DNA of 64,000 nucleotides from Citrobacter freundii ATCC 8090 = MTCC 1658 = NBRC 12681 (GTDB taxonomy: Bacteria; Pseudomonadota; Gammaproteobacteria; Enterobacterales; Enterobacteriaceae). Position numbers and translations under genes: made by a program. This document shows, piece by piece, positions 12,152 to 21,874 of the stretch. Below the pieces are notes generated by a model, which did no database searches, was not told the origin of the DNA, and saw nothing but the letters and a program-made list of their open reading frames with translations. The number at the start of each line of letters is the position of its first letter. Within the stretch, counting starts at the first letter, position 1. The stretch covers positions 4,836,001-4,900,000 of the forward strand of contig NZ_CP049015.1 in assembly GCF_011064845.1 (NCBI RefSeq). Direction: 5' to 3'.

Positions 12152-12952
12152 TCACTTTAAAAAGAGATCGCGCAGGTAGTGCGGTACGGCATCGTCGGCA
12201 TTAAGACCAATGACTTCCAGTTCTGGGTGCAGATCCTTCAGGCGCTGGTGGGCGTTGCCCATGATGCAGCCTTTGCCCGCCATAGAGAGCATTTCCGCAT
12301 CATTCATCCCATCGCCAAAAGCGATGCAGTCTTTCAGGCTGTAGCCCATCGCTTTCGCTACCGCTTCCAGCGCATGACCTTTCGACACGCCGCCCGCCAT
12401 GACTTCCAGACAGGTAAGCGTAGAGAAGCTGACGTTGACGCGATCGCCCCAGCGGGCGTTAATCGCCTGCTCCAGCGGTAGCAGTCTTTCGTGAGAGTCG
12501 GTGGTGAAGAACACTTTGCTGACGCCTTCAGGCTCCAGTAATGCAGGTTCAAACAGGGAATAGTTAAACACTGCTTCTTTGAAGAATCGCATTTCGTCCG
12601 GACGATGGCGATTCATAAACCATTCATCATCGCGATAAACGTTGGTCACGATGTCCGGATTTGCATTCACTACGCCAAACAGGTCGCTGGCAATGTCGCG
12701 ATCCAGGTTATGGGAAAAAACCAGATTCCCGTCAGAATCATGCACCCGCGCGCCGTTGGACGTGATCATGTAGGTTTTAATGCCGAGGTTATCGCGAATT
12801 TGCCCCACATCAACATGATGACGGCCAGTCGCAAACACGAAGTTAACGCCGCGAGCGGTCAATAACTTCAGCGTCTCTTTGGCATAGGGGGACAGAGTAT
12901 GGTCGGGGGAAAGCAGCGTACCGTCTAAATCAGACGCAACAACCTGATACAT
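12152..12952 (-). CDS. yigL: HAD-family sugar phosphatase YigL
   Basis: YigL is a Cof-type HAD phosphatase. In E. coli and Salmonella it dephosphorylates sugar phosphates and pyridoxal phosphate, and it relieves glucose-phosphate stress. The 266-residue sequence has the HAD motifs: DLDGTLL near residue 8, TSNGAR near 64, and the acidic FGDGMNDAEML near 212. It follows pldB by 15 bases. In Salmonella, the sRNA SgrS pairs within the pldB part of the dicistronic mRNA and stabilises yigL; the gene order here is compatible with that. Confidence 0.96.
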   Translation of the reverse strand: MYQVVASDLDGTLLSPDHTLSPYAKETLKLLTARGVNFVFATGRHHVDVGQIRDNLGIKTYMITSNGARVHDSDGNLVFSHNLDRDIASDLFGVVNANPDIVTNVYRDDEWFMNRHRPDEMRFFKEAVFNYSLFEPALLEPEGVSKVFFTTDSHERLLPLEQAINARWGDRVNVSFSTLTCLEVMAGGVSKGHALEAVAKAMGYSLKDCIAFGDGMNDAEMLSMAGKGCIMGNAHQRLKDLHPELEVIGLNADDAVPHYLRDLFLK

Positions 12953-12967
12953 AAGAAAATTAAACCT

Positions 12968-13984
12968 CTAGGCAAAGCGGGTTCCGCTGGATGAGTTATG
13001 TTTGTCGAAAAATTCGACAATAGCGTTAAGCGCGACTGAGCGCATGGCGTCCTTTTCAAAAAGGATCTCATGGTACGCGCCTTTGATGACAAGCGGCTGA
13101 CCTCCTTCTACAGGATGGCCCGCTGCGGCGCGGAGTTCACAAAAACGATCGTGCATGCGGTTATCCACTACACGTTCTTCTTCAGCCTGAATCAGCAGCG
13201 TCGGCGTCGCATCATCCCCAGCGCCAGCCAAAACCTGTTCACCAGCCAGAATCCCTTCGCGTACCCAGTGATAGGTGGGACCACCAACGCGCAACCGCGG
13301 CTCATCAGCATAGAAGCGTAGATTGCGCCGATAGCGCTGTCGACTATGGGTTAACGCATTCATACCGAACGGCAGCGCCCGCCAGCGCCCGGTTCCCATC
13401 GCATAGCCTTCGCGGATCCGCGGATGCCCTTCAGCCCAGTCCAGAATGTGGCGCACCATCCAGTCGGGAAAGCGCATCACAATACCAAACATCGGTGCAC
13501 AAAGCGCGATGGCATCACACTGATTCGGGTGGCGCTGCAGGAATAACGTGGCAATCGCCCCGCCCATTGAATGCGCCAGGATATAGCGTTTTCTCCACGG
13601 GCCGGGTAGCACCTCCTGCTGCCAGAAGGCGGTTAAATCGTCGACATAGTCATTAAAGTTATCGACATGACCGCGATGCGGATCCGAAAGCATTCGCCCG
13701 GAACGCCCCTGACCACGGTGATCGATAATGAGCACGTCAAAACCAGAATGAAACAGGTCATACGCCAGTTCAGCGTATTTCACATAGCTTTCAATGCGTC
13801 CAGGACAGACGACGATGACGCGATCGTTTTTTTCTGCATGAAAACGCACAAAATGTACGGGGATATCATCCACGCCCGTAAATTCCGCTTCTTCCCGCTG
13901 ACGCCAGAAATCTGTCAGTGGCCCCATGGAAAAAGCAGCAAACGCGTTTTCTCTTGTTTCCCAGTCTTTTTGCTGCTGAAACAT
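12968..13984 (-). CDS. pldB: Lysophospholipase L2
   Basis: PldB is an inner-membrane-associated alpha/beta hydrolase that deacylates lysophospholipids. I chose the start MFQQQKDWETRENAF, giving 338 residues as in the family; a longer frame upstream by 32 codons (MSIFMPQY...) is not supported. The nucleophile elbow is AHSMGGA (Ser near residue 138). IIDHRGQGRSGR precedes it, and IKGAYHEILFE near the C terminus supplies the His. It forms a dicistron with yigL and is divergent from rhtB. Confidence 0.94.
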   Translation of the reverse strand: MFQQQKDWETRENAFAAFSMGPLTDFWRQREEAEFTGVDDIPVHFVRFHAEKNDRVIVVCPGRIESYVKYAELAYDLFHSGFDVLIIDHRGQGRSGRMLSDPHRGHVDNFNDYVDDLTAFWQQEVLPGPWRKRYILAHSMGGAIATLFLQRHPNQCDAIALCAPMFGIVMRFPDWMVRHILDWAEGHPRIREGYAMGTGRWRALPFGMNALTHSRQRYRRNLRFYADEPRLRVGGPTYHWVREGILAGEQVLAGAGDDATPTLLIQAEEERVVDNRMHDRFCELRAAAGHPVEGGQPLVIKGAYHEILFEKDAMRSVALNAIVEFFDKHNSSSGTRFA

Positions 13985-14094
13985 CGGGTATCCAGCCTCG
14001 CTGACCAAGTAAAATCGTTTTTTTCGCCGTCGCTGATACAACCTAACGGCAGTAGCGTATTGTGGCATAAAAATAGACAATCCGGGAGTTTCTC

Positions 14095-14715
14095 ATGACC
14101 TTTGAATGGTGGTTCGCCTACCTGCTGACCTCTATTATTTTGAGCTTGTCTCCAGGCTCTGGCGCAATCAACACTATGACCACCGCCATCAGCCATGGTT
14201 ATCGCGGTGCCAGCGCGTCGATTGCAGGTTTACAGACCGGGCTGGGCATTCATATCGTTTTGGTTGGCGTGGGGCTGGGAACGCTATTTTCACGTTCGGT
14301 GATCGCATTTGAGGTGCTGAAGTGGGCGGGAGCGGCCTATCTGATTTGGCTGGGTATTCAACAATGGCGGGCTGCGGGCGCTATCGATCTGAACACCATG
14401 GCGAATACACAATCACGCAGGCGCCTGTTCAAACGCGCGGTCTTTGTGAATCTGACCAACCCCAAGAGCATTGTTTTTCTTGCCGCCCTGTTCCCGCAGT
14501 TTATCCTGCCGCAGGAACCGCAACTGATGCAGTACGTGGTGCTTGGCGTTACGACCATCGTGGTCGATATCATTGTGATGATCGGTTACGCGACGCTGGC
14601 CACGCGCATTGCTGGCTGGATTAAAGGGCCAAAGCAAATGAAGGCGCTGAACAAAGTGTTCGGTTCGCTGTTTATGCTGATAGGCGCCCTGCTGGCATCG
14701 GCAAGGCATGCCTAG
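14095..14715 (+). CDS. rhtB: Homoserine/homoserine lactone efflux protein RhtB
   Basis: RhtB is a LysE/RhtB-superfamily exporter that extrudes homoserine and homoserine lactone. The 206-residue protein has the family signature [10 protein letters not shown] in helix 1 (about 17-26), the NLTNPKS motif near residue 118, and about six membrane segments. Its divergent neighbour is pldB. In E. coli the next gene is rhtC; here an Rpn nuclease gene intervenes. Confidence 0.96.
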   Translation: MTFEWWFAYLLTSIILSLSPGSGAINTMTTAISHGYRGASASIAGLQTGLGIHIVLVGVGLGTLFSRSVIAFEVLKWAGAAYLIWLGIQQWRAAGAIDLNTMANTQSRRRLFKRAVFVNLTNPKSIVFLAALFPQFILPQEPQLMQYVVLGVTTIVVDIIVMIGYATLATRIAGWIKGPKQMKALNKVFGSLFMLIGALLASARHA

Positions 14716-14877
14716 CCAATGGAACGGCACTCGCAAAGAAATGCTAACAGTATGAACGTCTGAATATGACTTTCCGTACTTAGCCGCAAAGGAGGAAAAG
14801 TCTTTTATTCTGCGCTGTTAGGTGTTGAATACCAGTGTAAGAATGCCGCCACTCTCACTTCTCACGGATGATGGACG

Positions 14878-15762
14878 ATGGCGGAAGCAACGACACCCCA
14901 TGACGCAGTATTTAAGACCTTCCTCTCCCGCGTGGAAACCGCGCGGGACTTTATCGAACTTCATCTTCCTCCCTCGTTAATCAAAATCTGCAAACTGGAA
15001 ACGCTCCGTCTGGAATCAGGCAGTTTTGTGGAGGACGATCTGCGCCCCTATTTCAGCGATATTCTCTACTCACTGGAAACCACCAGCGGACAAGGCTATG
15101 TACATGTGCTTATTGAGCATCAAAGCTCACCTGACAAGCATATGTCATTTCGCCTGATGCGCTACGCTATCGCCGCGATGCAACGTCATCTTGAGGCTGG
15201 AAACGACACTCTACCGCTGGTGATTCCAGTGCTCTTTTACCATGGCAAGCAAAGCCCATGGCAAGGCTCAATGAACTGGCTGGATCACTTTGAGGATTCG
15301 GGAACCGCCCTTCAACTTTACAGCACACCGTTTCCGTTGGTGGATGTGACGGTTATTCCAGATGATGAAATCATGCAGCATCGCAGTATGGCGGCGCTGA
15401 CATTAGTGCAAAAGCATATTCGCCAGCGCGACATGGCACAGCTGCTGGATAAACTTACCCGCCTGTTTATGCTGGAGAAGATGAGCGGACAACAAATAAC
15501 CGTGCTGGTAAACTACATGGTGCAAGCAGGGAATACACAAGATGTTCAGACATTACTGTATAAGCTGGCACAGCGTGTGCCGCAGCATGGAGACAAACTG
15601 ATGACAATGGCGGATCAACTAAAGCAGATAGGCCGTGAAGAGGGCAAACGCATTGCCCTCACTGATGTAGCAAAAGCAATGCTCAAGCGAGGTCTTGATA
15701 CCGATGCGATTATAGAAATGACCGGCCTTTCGAAGGATGAATTACAGAAGCTTGCGCAATAA
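14878..15762 (+). CDS. Rpn family recombination-promoting nuclease/putative transposase
   Basis: This is a 294-residue member of the Rpn (YhgA-like, PD-(D/E)XK) family, whose E. coli members RpnA-E are DNA endonucleases that promote RecA-independent recombination. The nuclease core is visible: D61 in YFSDILYSLETT, and E80 and Q82 in VHVLIEHQSSPDKHMSFR (the ExQ form of ExK). The C terminus (about 242-294) is a helical tail typical of the family. It lies between rhtB and rhtC, where K-12 has no gene. I see no terminal repeats, so it looks like an accessory insertion rather than an active transposon. Recent work reports antiphage activity and internal antitoxins for this family. Confidence 0.9.
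   Translation: MAEATTPHDAVFKTFLSRVETARDFIELHLPPSLIKICKLETLRLESGSFVEDDLRPYFSDILYSLETTSGQGYVHVLIEHQSSPDKHMSFRLMRYAIAAMQRHLEAGNDTLPLVIPVLFYHGKQSPWQGSMNWLDHFEDSGTALQLYSTPFPLVDVTVIPDDEIMQHRSMAALTLVQKHIRQRDMAQLLDKLTRLFMLEKMSGQQITVLVNYMVQAGNTQDVQTLLYKLAQRVPQHGDKLMTMADQLKQIGREEGKRIALTDVAKAMLKRGLDTDAIIEMTGLSKDELQKLAQ
15601..15762 (+). CDS. Candidate intragenic small Rpn antitoxin (C-terminal product of the rpn gene)
   Basis: An in-frame ATG at 15601 is preceded by GGAG with 8 bases between. It would give a 53-residue protein beginning MTMADQLKQIGREEGKRIAL, identical to the C-terminal tail of the nuclease. Published work on E. coli Rpn proteins describes small proteins made from internal starts that block the toxic full-length form. 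The position and Shine-Dalgarno sequence fit that model; expression is inferred. Confidence 0.5.
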   Translation: MTMADQLKQIGREEGKRIALTDVAKAMLKRGLDTDAIIEMTGLSKDELQKLAQ

Positions 15763-15767
15763 ACCGT

Positions 15768-15793
15768 ACTCCGCCTGGGACTCCCAGGCGGGT
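15768..15793. terminator. Inverted repeat between convergent rpn and rhtC
   Basis: A compact G+C-rich hairpin (CCGCCTGGGA and TCCCAGGCGG) lies between the convergent rpn and rhtC stops. It lacks a clear T tract on either side, so it may be a weak terminator or only a 3-prime end stabiliser. Confidence 0.5.
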
Positions 15794-15800
15794 AACAAAC

Positions 15801-16421
15801 TTAGCGCGAAATAATCAGGTGGATGCCGAAACCCGCGAACAGCGCCCCGGCAAAACCGTCAATCCACTTCGCCAGGCGCTGATAGCCACGACGCATCTTC
15901 GGCAGCGCAAACAGGCTGGCGACCACGGTAAACCACGCCAGCGTTTCCACGATAATCAGGGCAAAAATCCCCCAACGCGCACCCGTTCCCACGTTATCGC
16001 CAACGAACAATGAGAAGACGGAGCCAAAATAGATAATGGCTTTAGGGTTCGCCAGGTTGGTCAGCAGACCTTTCAAGAAGCTGCGTCCGCTCTGCGCCAG
16101 CTCAACCTGCGGAGTGGGAGCTGCAACATCCTGTTTTTTAAACGCGCCGCGCAGCATCTGATAACCCATCCAGCACAGATACAGCCCCCCACCTACCATA
16201 ATAATGGTGTGCAGCCAGGCCATTTTTTCGATAATCAGATGCAGGCCGAGCAGTGCCACGCCAGCCCAGACCATGACGCCGCAGGTAATACCCAGCACGC
16301 CCATCATCGCCTCTTTGCGCGAACGGCTAACCGCAGTTTGAGAAACAAAAAAGAAATCGGGACCGGGGCTCATCAGCGCAACGATATGCACCAACGCAAC
16401 GGTGAAAAATAGCGTTAACAT
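15801..16421 (-). CDS. rhtC: Threonine efflux protein RhtC
   Basis: RhtC exports threonine and is a paralogue of RhtB. The 206-residue LysE-family protein has SPGPDFFFVSQTAV near residues 18-31, NLANPKAIIYFGS near 125, and about six hydrophobic segments. It is convergent with the rpn gene and lies downstream of recQ on the same strand, with a 63-base gap from the recQ stop to its start. Confidence 0.96.
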   Translation of the reverse strand: MLTLFFTVALVHIVALMSPGPDFFFVSQTAVSRSRKEAMMGVLGITCGVMVWAGVALLGLHLIIEKMAWLHTIIMVGGGLYLCWMGYQMLRGAFKKQDVAAPTPQVELAQSGRSFLKGLLTNLANPKAIIYFGSVFSLFVGDNVGTGARWGIFALIIVETLAWFTVVASLFALPKMRRGYQRLAKWIDGFAGALFAGFGIHLIISR

Positions 16422-16484
16422 AAAAATGACTCGCGGGGGAATAGTTCAGTGAGTCACCATCCTGGCACTTTTTTGCCCTGCTGA

Positions 16485-18314
16485 CTACTCTTCGTCATCA
16501 CCATCAACGTGTGCGCGGATAAGCGCCATAAACTCTTTGCCAAAACGTTCAAGTTTACGCATTCCCACGCCGTTGACGCTCAGCATTTCACTCGGCGAAA
16601 CCGGCATTTGTTCGGCCATTTCAATCAACGTAGCGTCGTTGAACACCACGTACGGCGGGATGTTCTCTTCATCGGCAATGGCTTTACGCAGCTTACGCAA
16701 TTTGGCGAACAGTTTGCGGTCATAGTTGCCGCCGAAGGATTTCTGCATCGCGCGCGGTTTCAGCGCCACAATACGCGGCACGGCAAGCTGTAGTGGAACT
16801 TCACCGCGCAGCACCGGACGCGCGGCTTCGGTTAACTGTAACGCGGAGTGATGAGCAATATTCTGCGTCACCAGGCCCAGGTGAATAAGCTGGCGAATAA
16901 CGCTCACCCAGTGTTCGTGGCTTTGCTCACGTCCAATGCCATAGACCGGCAGTTTGTCATGGGCCAGCTCGCGAATACGCTGGTTATTCGCGCCACGCAG
17001 AACCTCGACGACATAGCCCATACCAAAACGTTGGTTAACACGGTAGATCGTCGACAGCGCTTTACGCGCATCCATGAGTCCGTCGTACTGCTTTGGCGGA
17101 TCGAGGCAGATGTCGCAGTTACCACACGGCTCCTGACGCCCTTCGCCAAAATAATTCAGCAGCACCAGGCGACGACAGGTTTGTGCCTCGGCAAACGCCC
17201 CCATCGCATTGAGCTTATGCCGTTCGATATCCAGCAGTTGCCCAGCGGGTTTCTCTTCGAGGCAACGGCGTAGCCATGCCATATCAGCCGGATCGTAAAA
17301 CAGCATCGCTTCCGCCGGTAGGCCATCACGCCCGGCGCGGCCGGTTTCCTGGTAATAGGATTCGATATTGCGCGGAATGTCGAAATGCACCACGAAGCGT
17401 ACGTTAGGTTTGTTGATCCCCATACCGAACGCCACGGTCGCCACCACGATTTGCAGGTCGTCGCGCTGGAATTTCTCCTGCACCTCGGCGCGTACGGCAT
17501 TTTCCAACCCGGCATGATAAGCCCCGGCGCTGATGCCACGGCTTTGCAGACGCGCGGCAGTGTCCTCGACTTTAGCGCGACTGTTACAGTAGATAATGCC
17601 AGACTTACCGCGCTGCTCTTGCACGTAGCGCATCAGCTGATCGAGCGGCTTAAACTTCTCCATCAACATGTAGCGAATGTTCGGGCGGTCAAAGCTGCTG
17701 ATCTGAATTAACGGGTCGTTGAGTCCCAGCAGACGCACAATATCCAGCCGGGTTGTCTCATCCGCGGTCGCGGTCAGCGCCACAAACGGCAGGGTTGGGA
17801 AACGTTGGCGCAACTGTCCCAGCGCCGCGTATTCGGGGCGGAAATCATGCCCCCACTGCGAAATACAGTGCGCTTCATCAACCGCCAGCAGCATCGGATT
17901 CCAGTGCGCCAGATGCTCAAGGAAGTTATCCAGCATCAGGCGTTCGGGCGCAATGTACAGTAAGCGAATCTGTCCTGTACGACAGCCTGCCATCACCTCA
18001 AGCTGCTGCTCACGACTTTGAGTAGAGTTAAGGCACGCCGCCGCCACGCCGTTGGCCAGCAGTTGATCGACCTGATCCTTCATCAAGGAAATCAGCGGAG
18101 AAACAACAACGGTGAGTCCGTTTAGCAATAATGCGGGAATTTGATAGCACAGGGATTTACCGCCGCCGGTCGGCATAACGACCAGGCAGTCGCGACCAGA
18201 GAGCACGGTATCAATGATTTCTTCCTGACCAGGGCGAAACTGTTGGTAGCCAAAGGTTTCTTGCAAAACCTGTTTAGCGCCCATTTCCAGATTCAACACT
18301 TCCGCCTGCGCCAC
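16485..18314 (-). CDS. recQ: ATP-dependent DNA helicase RecQ
   Basis: RecQ is the 3-prime to 5-prime helicase of the RecF pathway. The 609-residue protein starts at GTG. The codon two before it, ATG in E. coli, reads GTT here, which rules out the longer start. Walker A is MPTGGGKSLCYQ (about residue 50). DEAH is VDEAHCISQWGHDFRP, and helicase motif VI is QETGRAGRDG. The RQC zinc site uses CRRLVLLNYFGE...CGNCDIC. The C-terminal HRDC domain includes SVNGVGMRKLERFG. Confidence 0.97.
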   Translation of the reverse strand: MAQAEVLNLEMGAKQVLQETFGYQQFRPGQEEIIDTVLSGRDCLVVMPTGGGKSLCYQIPALLLNGLTVVVSPLISLMKDQVDQLLANGVAAACLNSTQSREQQLEVMAGCRTGQIRLLYIAPERLMLDNFLEHLAHWNPMLLAVDEAHCISQWGHDFRPEYAALGQLRQRFPTLPFVALTATADETTRLDIVRLLGLNDPLIQISSFDRPNIRYMLMEKFKPLDQLMRYVQEQRGKSGIIYCNSRAKVEDTAARLQSRGISAGAYHAGLENAVRAEVQEKFQRDDLQIVVATVAFGMGINKPNVRFVVHFDIPRNIESYYQETGRAGRDGLPAEAMLFYDPADMAWLRRCLEEKPAGQLLDIERHKLNAMGAFAEAQTCRRLVLLNYFGEGRQEPCGNCDICLDPPKQYDGLMDARKALSTIYRVNQRFGMGYVVEVLRGANNQRIRELAHDKLPVYGIGREQSHEHWVSVIRQLIHLGLVTQNIAHHSALQLTEAARPVLRGEVPLQLAVPRIVALKPRAMQKSFGGNYDRKLFAKLRKLRKAIADEENIPPYVVFNDATLIEMAEQMPVSPSEMLSVNGVGMRKLERFGKEFMALIRAHVDGDDEE

Positions 18315-18332
18315 ATTAACCCCATTAGCCTG

Positions 18333-18363
18333 AAATAAAAACAGGCGCTATTTTCAGCGCCTG
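18333..18363 (-). terminator. Rho-independent terminator of pldA
   Basis: On the minus strand the 8-bp stem CAGGCGCT/AGCGCCTG with a 6-base loop is followed by TTTTTATTT. It lies 40 bases past the pldA stop and just before the recQ start, so it separates the two genes. Confidence 0.8.
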
Positions 18364-18402
18364 AGAGAGAAACTGCAATGATTAAAATACTCTCAATACT
18401 TA

Positions 18403-19272
18403 TCAGAAGATATCGTTGAGCATCACGCCCACACCAACACGGGTCTGATTGAAGTTATAGTCAATCAGCGATTCGCCGTAACCGCTGTAAACCTGGGTGT
18501 AAAGACGCACATGCTTCGTAATGGGGTAACTGACACCCAACTCAGCGCCGCCGTAACCGGTATTCCAGTTGTACTGACCTTTCGCACTTAAGACGGCGTC
18601 ACCGAGGTGATAACCCAGTTTGAGCTGATAGTAGCCCATATATTTTGTGATATCCGGGTTATCATCAGTGCTGCCGATGACGTACCACGGCTTAACTTCC
18701 ACCAGCCAGTTACCGTTTTCAGCCATCAGGCGAGTATAAAGACGGTTCCAGCTACGTGAAGTGGGATCGGAGCGGCCGTTGGAATCATGGTTATAACCCA
18801 TTTCGACATCACGAAGCGTCCAACCGGCAAAACGGTAGTCGGTGGCGAAACCGAGGAACAATTGCGGTTCGTAGTTGGTTTCGCGAAACGGTGAAGACTC
18901 TTCACTGTTAGAAAGCTGCCACCAGGATTTCTGGGTATAGGAGCCGCCGAGTACCGAATTTGGGCCTAATATCCCGCGCCAGAGCGGAAACGCCAGGCTT
19001 AGCTGAAACTTAACCTCATCTTTGCGCGCATTTTCGGACCAGCTATAGCTGCTGATCGCCTCTTTGTTCATGTCGCTGGTATTGGTGTAGATAAGATAGT
19101 TAGTGTCATAAGGATAAAGCGTGAAAGGGTTGTCATGTTCCTGCAGCATGTTGGCGATAATACTGCCACGAACCGCCGGTGCATCATGAATCTCTTTCAC
19201 TGTCGCTTCCTGCGCATACGCGGTCAACGGCAGCATGACTGCTGGTAGTAACCATCCCAAAATCGCCCGCAT
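18403..19272 (-). CDS. pldA: Outer membrane phospholipase A
   Basis: PldA (OMPLA) is a calcium-dependent dimeric outer-membrane phospholipase that removes mislocalised phospholipids. The 289-residue precursor has a signal peptide of about 20 residues ending TAYAQEA. It then has a 12-strand barrel with the active-site His and Ser in EMGYNHDSNGRSDPTSRSWNR, and Asn following within the same segment. The C terminus ends in Phe (GVMLNDIF), as expected for BAM-assembled barrels. Confidence 0.97.
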   Translation of the reverse strand: MRAILGWLLPAVMLPLTAYAQEATVKEIHDAPAVRGSIIANMLQEHDNPFTLYPYDTNYLIYTNTSDMNKEAISSYSWSENARKDEVKFQLSLAFPLWRGILGPNSVLGGSYTQKSWWQLSNSEESSPFRETNYEPQLFLGFATDYRFAGWTLRDVEMGYNHDSNGRSDPTSRSWNRLYTRLMAENGNWLVEVKPWYVIGSTDDNPDITKYMGYYQLKLGYHLGDAVLSAKGQYNWNTGYGGAELGVSYPITKHVRLYTQVYSGYGESLIDYNFNQTRVGVGVMLNDIF

Positions 19273-19437
19273 CGGTACTGTTCTCCTGAACCAAAATATT
19301 GATGAATTGTATAATTATCTGGCAAGTATTCTACATACTTAGCGAGTTCCTCGTTAGTTATCCCGTCCTAAAGTAGAAAACAACAAATAATAAGCATAAT
19401 ATCAACATTTCATTAACTATTAAGATGTAGGGATCAT

Positions 19438-19905
19438 ATGTCTGCCGTACTTACTGCTGAGGAAGCGCTGAAGTTAGTGGGTGAAATGTTTGTCTATCAT
19501 ATGCCGTTTAACCGGGCGCTGGGACTGGAGCTTGAACGCTATGAGAAAGAATTTGCTCAATTAGCCTTTAATAACCAACCGATGATGGTCGGCAACTGGG
19601 CGCAAAGCATTTTGCATGGCGGCGTGATCGCCTCGGCGCTGGACGTCGCCGCCGGACTGGTGTGCGTTGGCAGTACGCTAACCCGCCATGAGACAATCAG
19701 TGAGGACGAACTGCGTCAGCGGATGTCACGCATGGGAACCATCGATTTGCGCGTTGATTACCTGCGTCCAGGGAGAGGGAATCGCTTTACCGCCACCAGC
19801 AGCCTGCTGCGGGCGGGTAATAAAGTCGCCGTGGCACGCGTGGAACTGCATAACGAAGAACAGCTTTATATTGCCAGCGCAACCGCCACTTATATGGTGG
19901 GGTAA
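19438..19905 (+). CDS. yigI: Hotdog-fold acyl-CoA thioesterase YigI
   Basis: YigI is a 155-residue PaaI-type hotdog protein; the E. coli homologue has acyl-CoA thioesterase activity. The hotdog signature is visible as [16 protein letters not shown] (about residues 60-75), where the Gly-Gly and Asp bind substrate, and [18 protein letters not shown] follows. It is divergent from pldA and lies 51 bases upstream of rarD, so the two may be cotranscribed. Confidence 0.92.
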   Translation: MSAVLTAEEALKLVGEMFVYHMPFNRALGLELERYEKEFAQLAFNNQPMMVGNWAQSILHGGVIASALDVAAGLVCVGSTLTRHETISEDELRQRMSRMGTIDLRVDYLRPGRGNRFTATSSLLRAGNKVAVARVELHNEEQLYIASATATYMVG

Positions 19906-19956
19906 GCGGCCAAAAAAAGGTAAACTGCTGTTACATTTCTGCAATGAGTTTTCCCG

Positions 19957-20850
19957 ATGGATGCTAAACAAACGCGGCAGGGCGTGTTACTCGCTCTTGC
20001 TGCTTATTTTATTTGGGGTATCGCACCTGCCTACTTCAAGCTGATTTACTATGTCCCGGCGGATGAGATCCTGACGCACCGCGTCATCTGGTCATTTTTC
20101 TTCATGGTGGTGCTGATGAGCATCAGCCGCCAATGGTCGGGTGTCAAAACGCTGCTCCAAACGCCAAAGAAGATCTTCCTGCTGGCGCTCTCGGCGGTGC
20201 TCATCGGCGGAAACTGGCTGCTGTTCATTTGGGCGGTCAATAATCACCATATGCTGGAAGCCAGCCTCGGCTATTTTATTAACCCGCTGGTGAATATTGT
20301 GCTGGGAATGCTTTTCCTCGGCGAACGCTTTCGTCGCATGCAGTGGCTGGCGGTACTGTTAGCCGCATGCGGCGTGCTGGTACAGCTGTGGACCTTCGGA
20401 TCGCTGCCAATCATCGCGCTGGGACTGGCGTTCAGCTTTGCGTTCTATGGCCTGGTGCGCAAGAAGATTGCGGTCGAAGCACAAACCGGCATGCTGATCG
20501 AAACCCTGTGGCTTTTACCCGTTGCAGCCATCTATCTGTTTGGCATTGCCGACAGCCCAACCAGCCATATGGGGCAAAACCCGATGTCGCTCAATTTGCT
20601 GCTGATTGCTGCGGGTGTCGTGACCACCATTCCGCTGCTGTGCTTTACCGGCGCGGCAACCCGCCTGCGTCTGTCGACGCTGGGTTTTTTCCAGTACATT
20701 GGCCCTACGCTGATGTTCCTGCTGGCGGTAACGTTCTACGGTGAAGTACCGGGTGCGGACAAGATGGTCACTTTCGCGTTTATCTGGGTCGCACTGGCGA
20801 TTTTCGTGATGGATGCGATTTATACGCAACGACGGGTTCGTCGGAGCTAG
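19957..20850 (+). CDS. rarD: EamA/DMT-family permease RarD
   Basis: RarD is a ten-helix drug/metabolite transporter family protein of unknown substrate, linked to chloramphenicol resistance in Pseudomonas. The 297-residue sequence shows hydrophobic segments from GVLLALAAYFIWGIAPAYFK to MVTFAFIWVALAIFVMDAIY. The stop is immediately followed by a REP pair. In E. coli K-12, yigG and yigF follow; neither is present here. Confidence 0.94.
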   Translation: MDAKQTRQGVLLALAAYFIWGIAPAYFKLIYYVPADEILTHRVIWSFFFMVVLMSISRQWSGVKTLLQTPKKIFLLALSAVLIGGNWLLFIWAVNNHHMLEASLGYFINPLVNIVLGMLFLGERFRRMQWLAVLLAACGVLVQLWTFGSLPIIALGLAFSFAFYGLVRKKIAVEAQTGMLIETLWLLPVAAIYLFGIADSPTSHMGQNPMSLNLLLIAAGVVTTIPLLCFTGAATRLRLSTLGFFQYIGPTLMFLLAVTFYGEVPGADKMVTFAFIWVALAIFVMDAIYTQRRVRRS

Positions 20851-20854
20851 GGGA

Positions 20855-20922
20855 TTGCCGGATGGCGCTTCGCTTATCCGGCCTACAAAAGCACATCACC
20901 GTAGGCCGGATAAGTCACCGCC
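20855..20922. repeat. REP/BIME pair between rarD and corA
   Basis: Two inverted REP units, GCCGGATGGCGCTTCGCTTA and GTAGGCCGGATAAG, lie back to back between the convergent rarD and corA stops. Confidence 0.9.
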
Positions 20923-20923
20923 A

Positions 20924-21874
20924 TTACAGCCAGTTCTTGCGCTTAAAGTACAGATACGGCGCCAGACCGGCGAGCATCATAAAGACAATCGCCCCAGGAT
21001 AACCAAAGCTCCAGTGCAGTTCCGGCATGAACTCAAAGTTCATCCCATAGCTGGACGCCACCAGCGTCGGCGGCAGGAACACCACAGAAACCACCGAGAA
21101 GATCTTGATGATGCGGTTCTGCTCGATGTTGATAAAACCCATCGCCGCCTGCATCAGGAAGTTAACCTTCTGGAACAGCGATTCATTGTGCGGCAGCAGA
21201 GATTCGATATCGCGCAGGATCTCACGCGCCTGCTCCAGCTGACTGCCCGGCAACCGCGCTTTACGCACCAGGAAGTTCAGTGCACGTTGGGTATCCATCA
21301 GACACAAGCGTACCTTCCAGCCGATATCTTCCAGTTCCGCCAGCGTCGACAGCGCTTCGTCATATTCATCGCCCTGACGCCCTTCCATGATCACACGGCT
21401 GAGTTTTTCCAGGTCGCTGTAGATGTTTTCGATCTCATCCGCCAGCTGTTCAATTTTGGTTTCGAACAGGTCGAGCAACAGCTCGTAGGCATTGCCATCC
21501 ACCATAGCCTGGTTACGCGCACGCATGCGGTACAGGCGAAAGGCCGGCAATTCGCGCTCACGCAGGGTAAACAGACGGCCTTCGCGAATAGTAAATGCGA
21601 CGGTTGAGTTACCCGCGTGATCGTCGGCATCTTCATAAAAGAAGAAGGAGTGAATGTGCAGACCGTCTTCGTCTTCAAAAAAACGCGCGGATGCTTCGAT
21701 GTCTTCCAGTTCAGGGCGCGTAGCCAGATTCTGGCCCAAGTCCTTTTGCACACGGTTTCGTTCTTCGTCATCCGGCTCGACTAAATCGACCCAAACCGAA
21801 CTGGCCAGGTGCTCGATCTCGTCTGCCTCAAGGCGAGTTAAACGATTGTTTTCCAGTTGAAATGCGCTCAGCAT
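20924..21874 (-). CDS. corA: Magnesium/cobalt transport protein CorA
   Basis: CorA is the pentameric constitutive Mg2+ channel. I chose the start at [12 protein letters not shown], giving 316 residues as in E. coli; the frame extends 5 codons further upstream. The long cytoplasmic N-terminal domain has the stalk helix. Two membrane helices at the C terminus flank the signature YGMNF (about residues 276-280), and the basic tail is KRKNWL. A long leader precedes it, as for the Salmonella gene whose leader couples Mg2+ level to Rho termination. Confidence 0.97.
   Translation of the reverse strand: MLSAFQLENNRLTRLEADEIEHLASSVWVDLVEPDDEERNRVQKDLGQNLATRPELEDIEASARFFEDEDGLHIHSFFFYEDADDHAGNSTVAFTIREGRLFTLRERELPAFRLYRMRARNQAMVDGNAYELLLDLFETKIEQLADEIENIYSDLEKLSRVIMEGRQGDEYDEALSTLAELEDIGWKVRLCLMDTQRALNFLVRKARLPGSQLEQAREILRDIESLLPHNESLFQKVNFLMQAAMGFINIEQNRIIKIFSVVSVVFLPPTLVASSYGMNFEFMPELHWSFGYPGAIVFMMLAGLAPYLYFKRKNWL

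Noticed and set aside
14716..14877. Possible mobile-element end upstream of the rpn gene
   Set aside because: I looked for terminal inverted repeats or target duplications on both sides of the rpn gene and saw none that pair convincingly.
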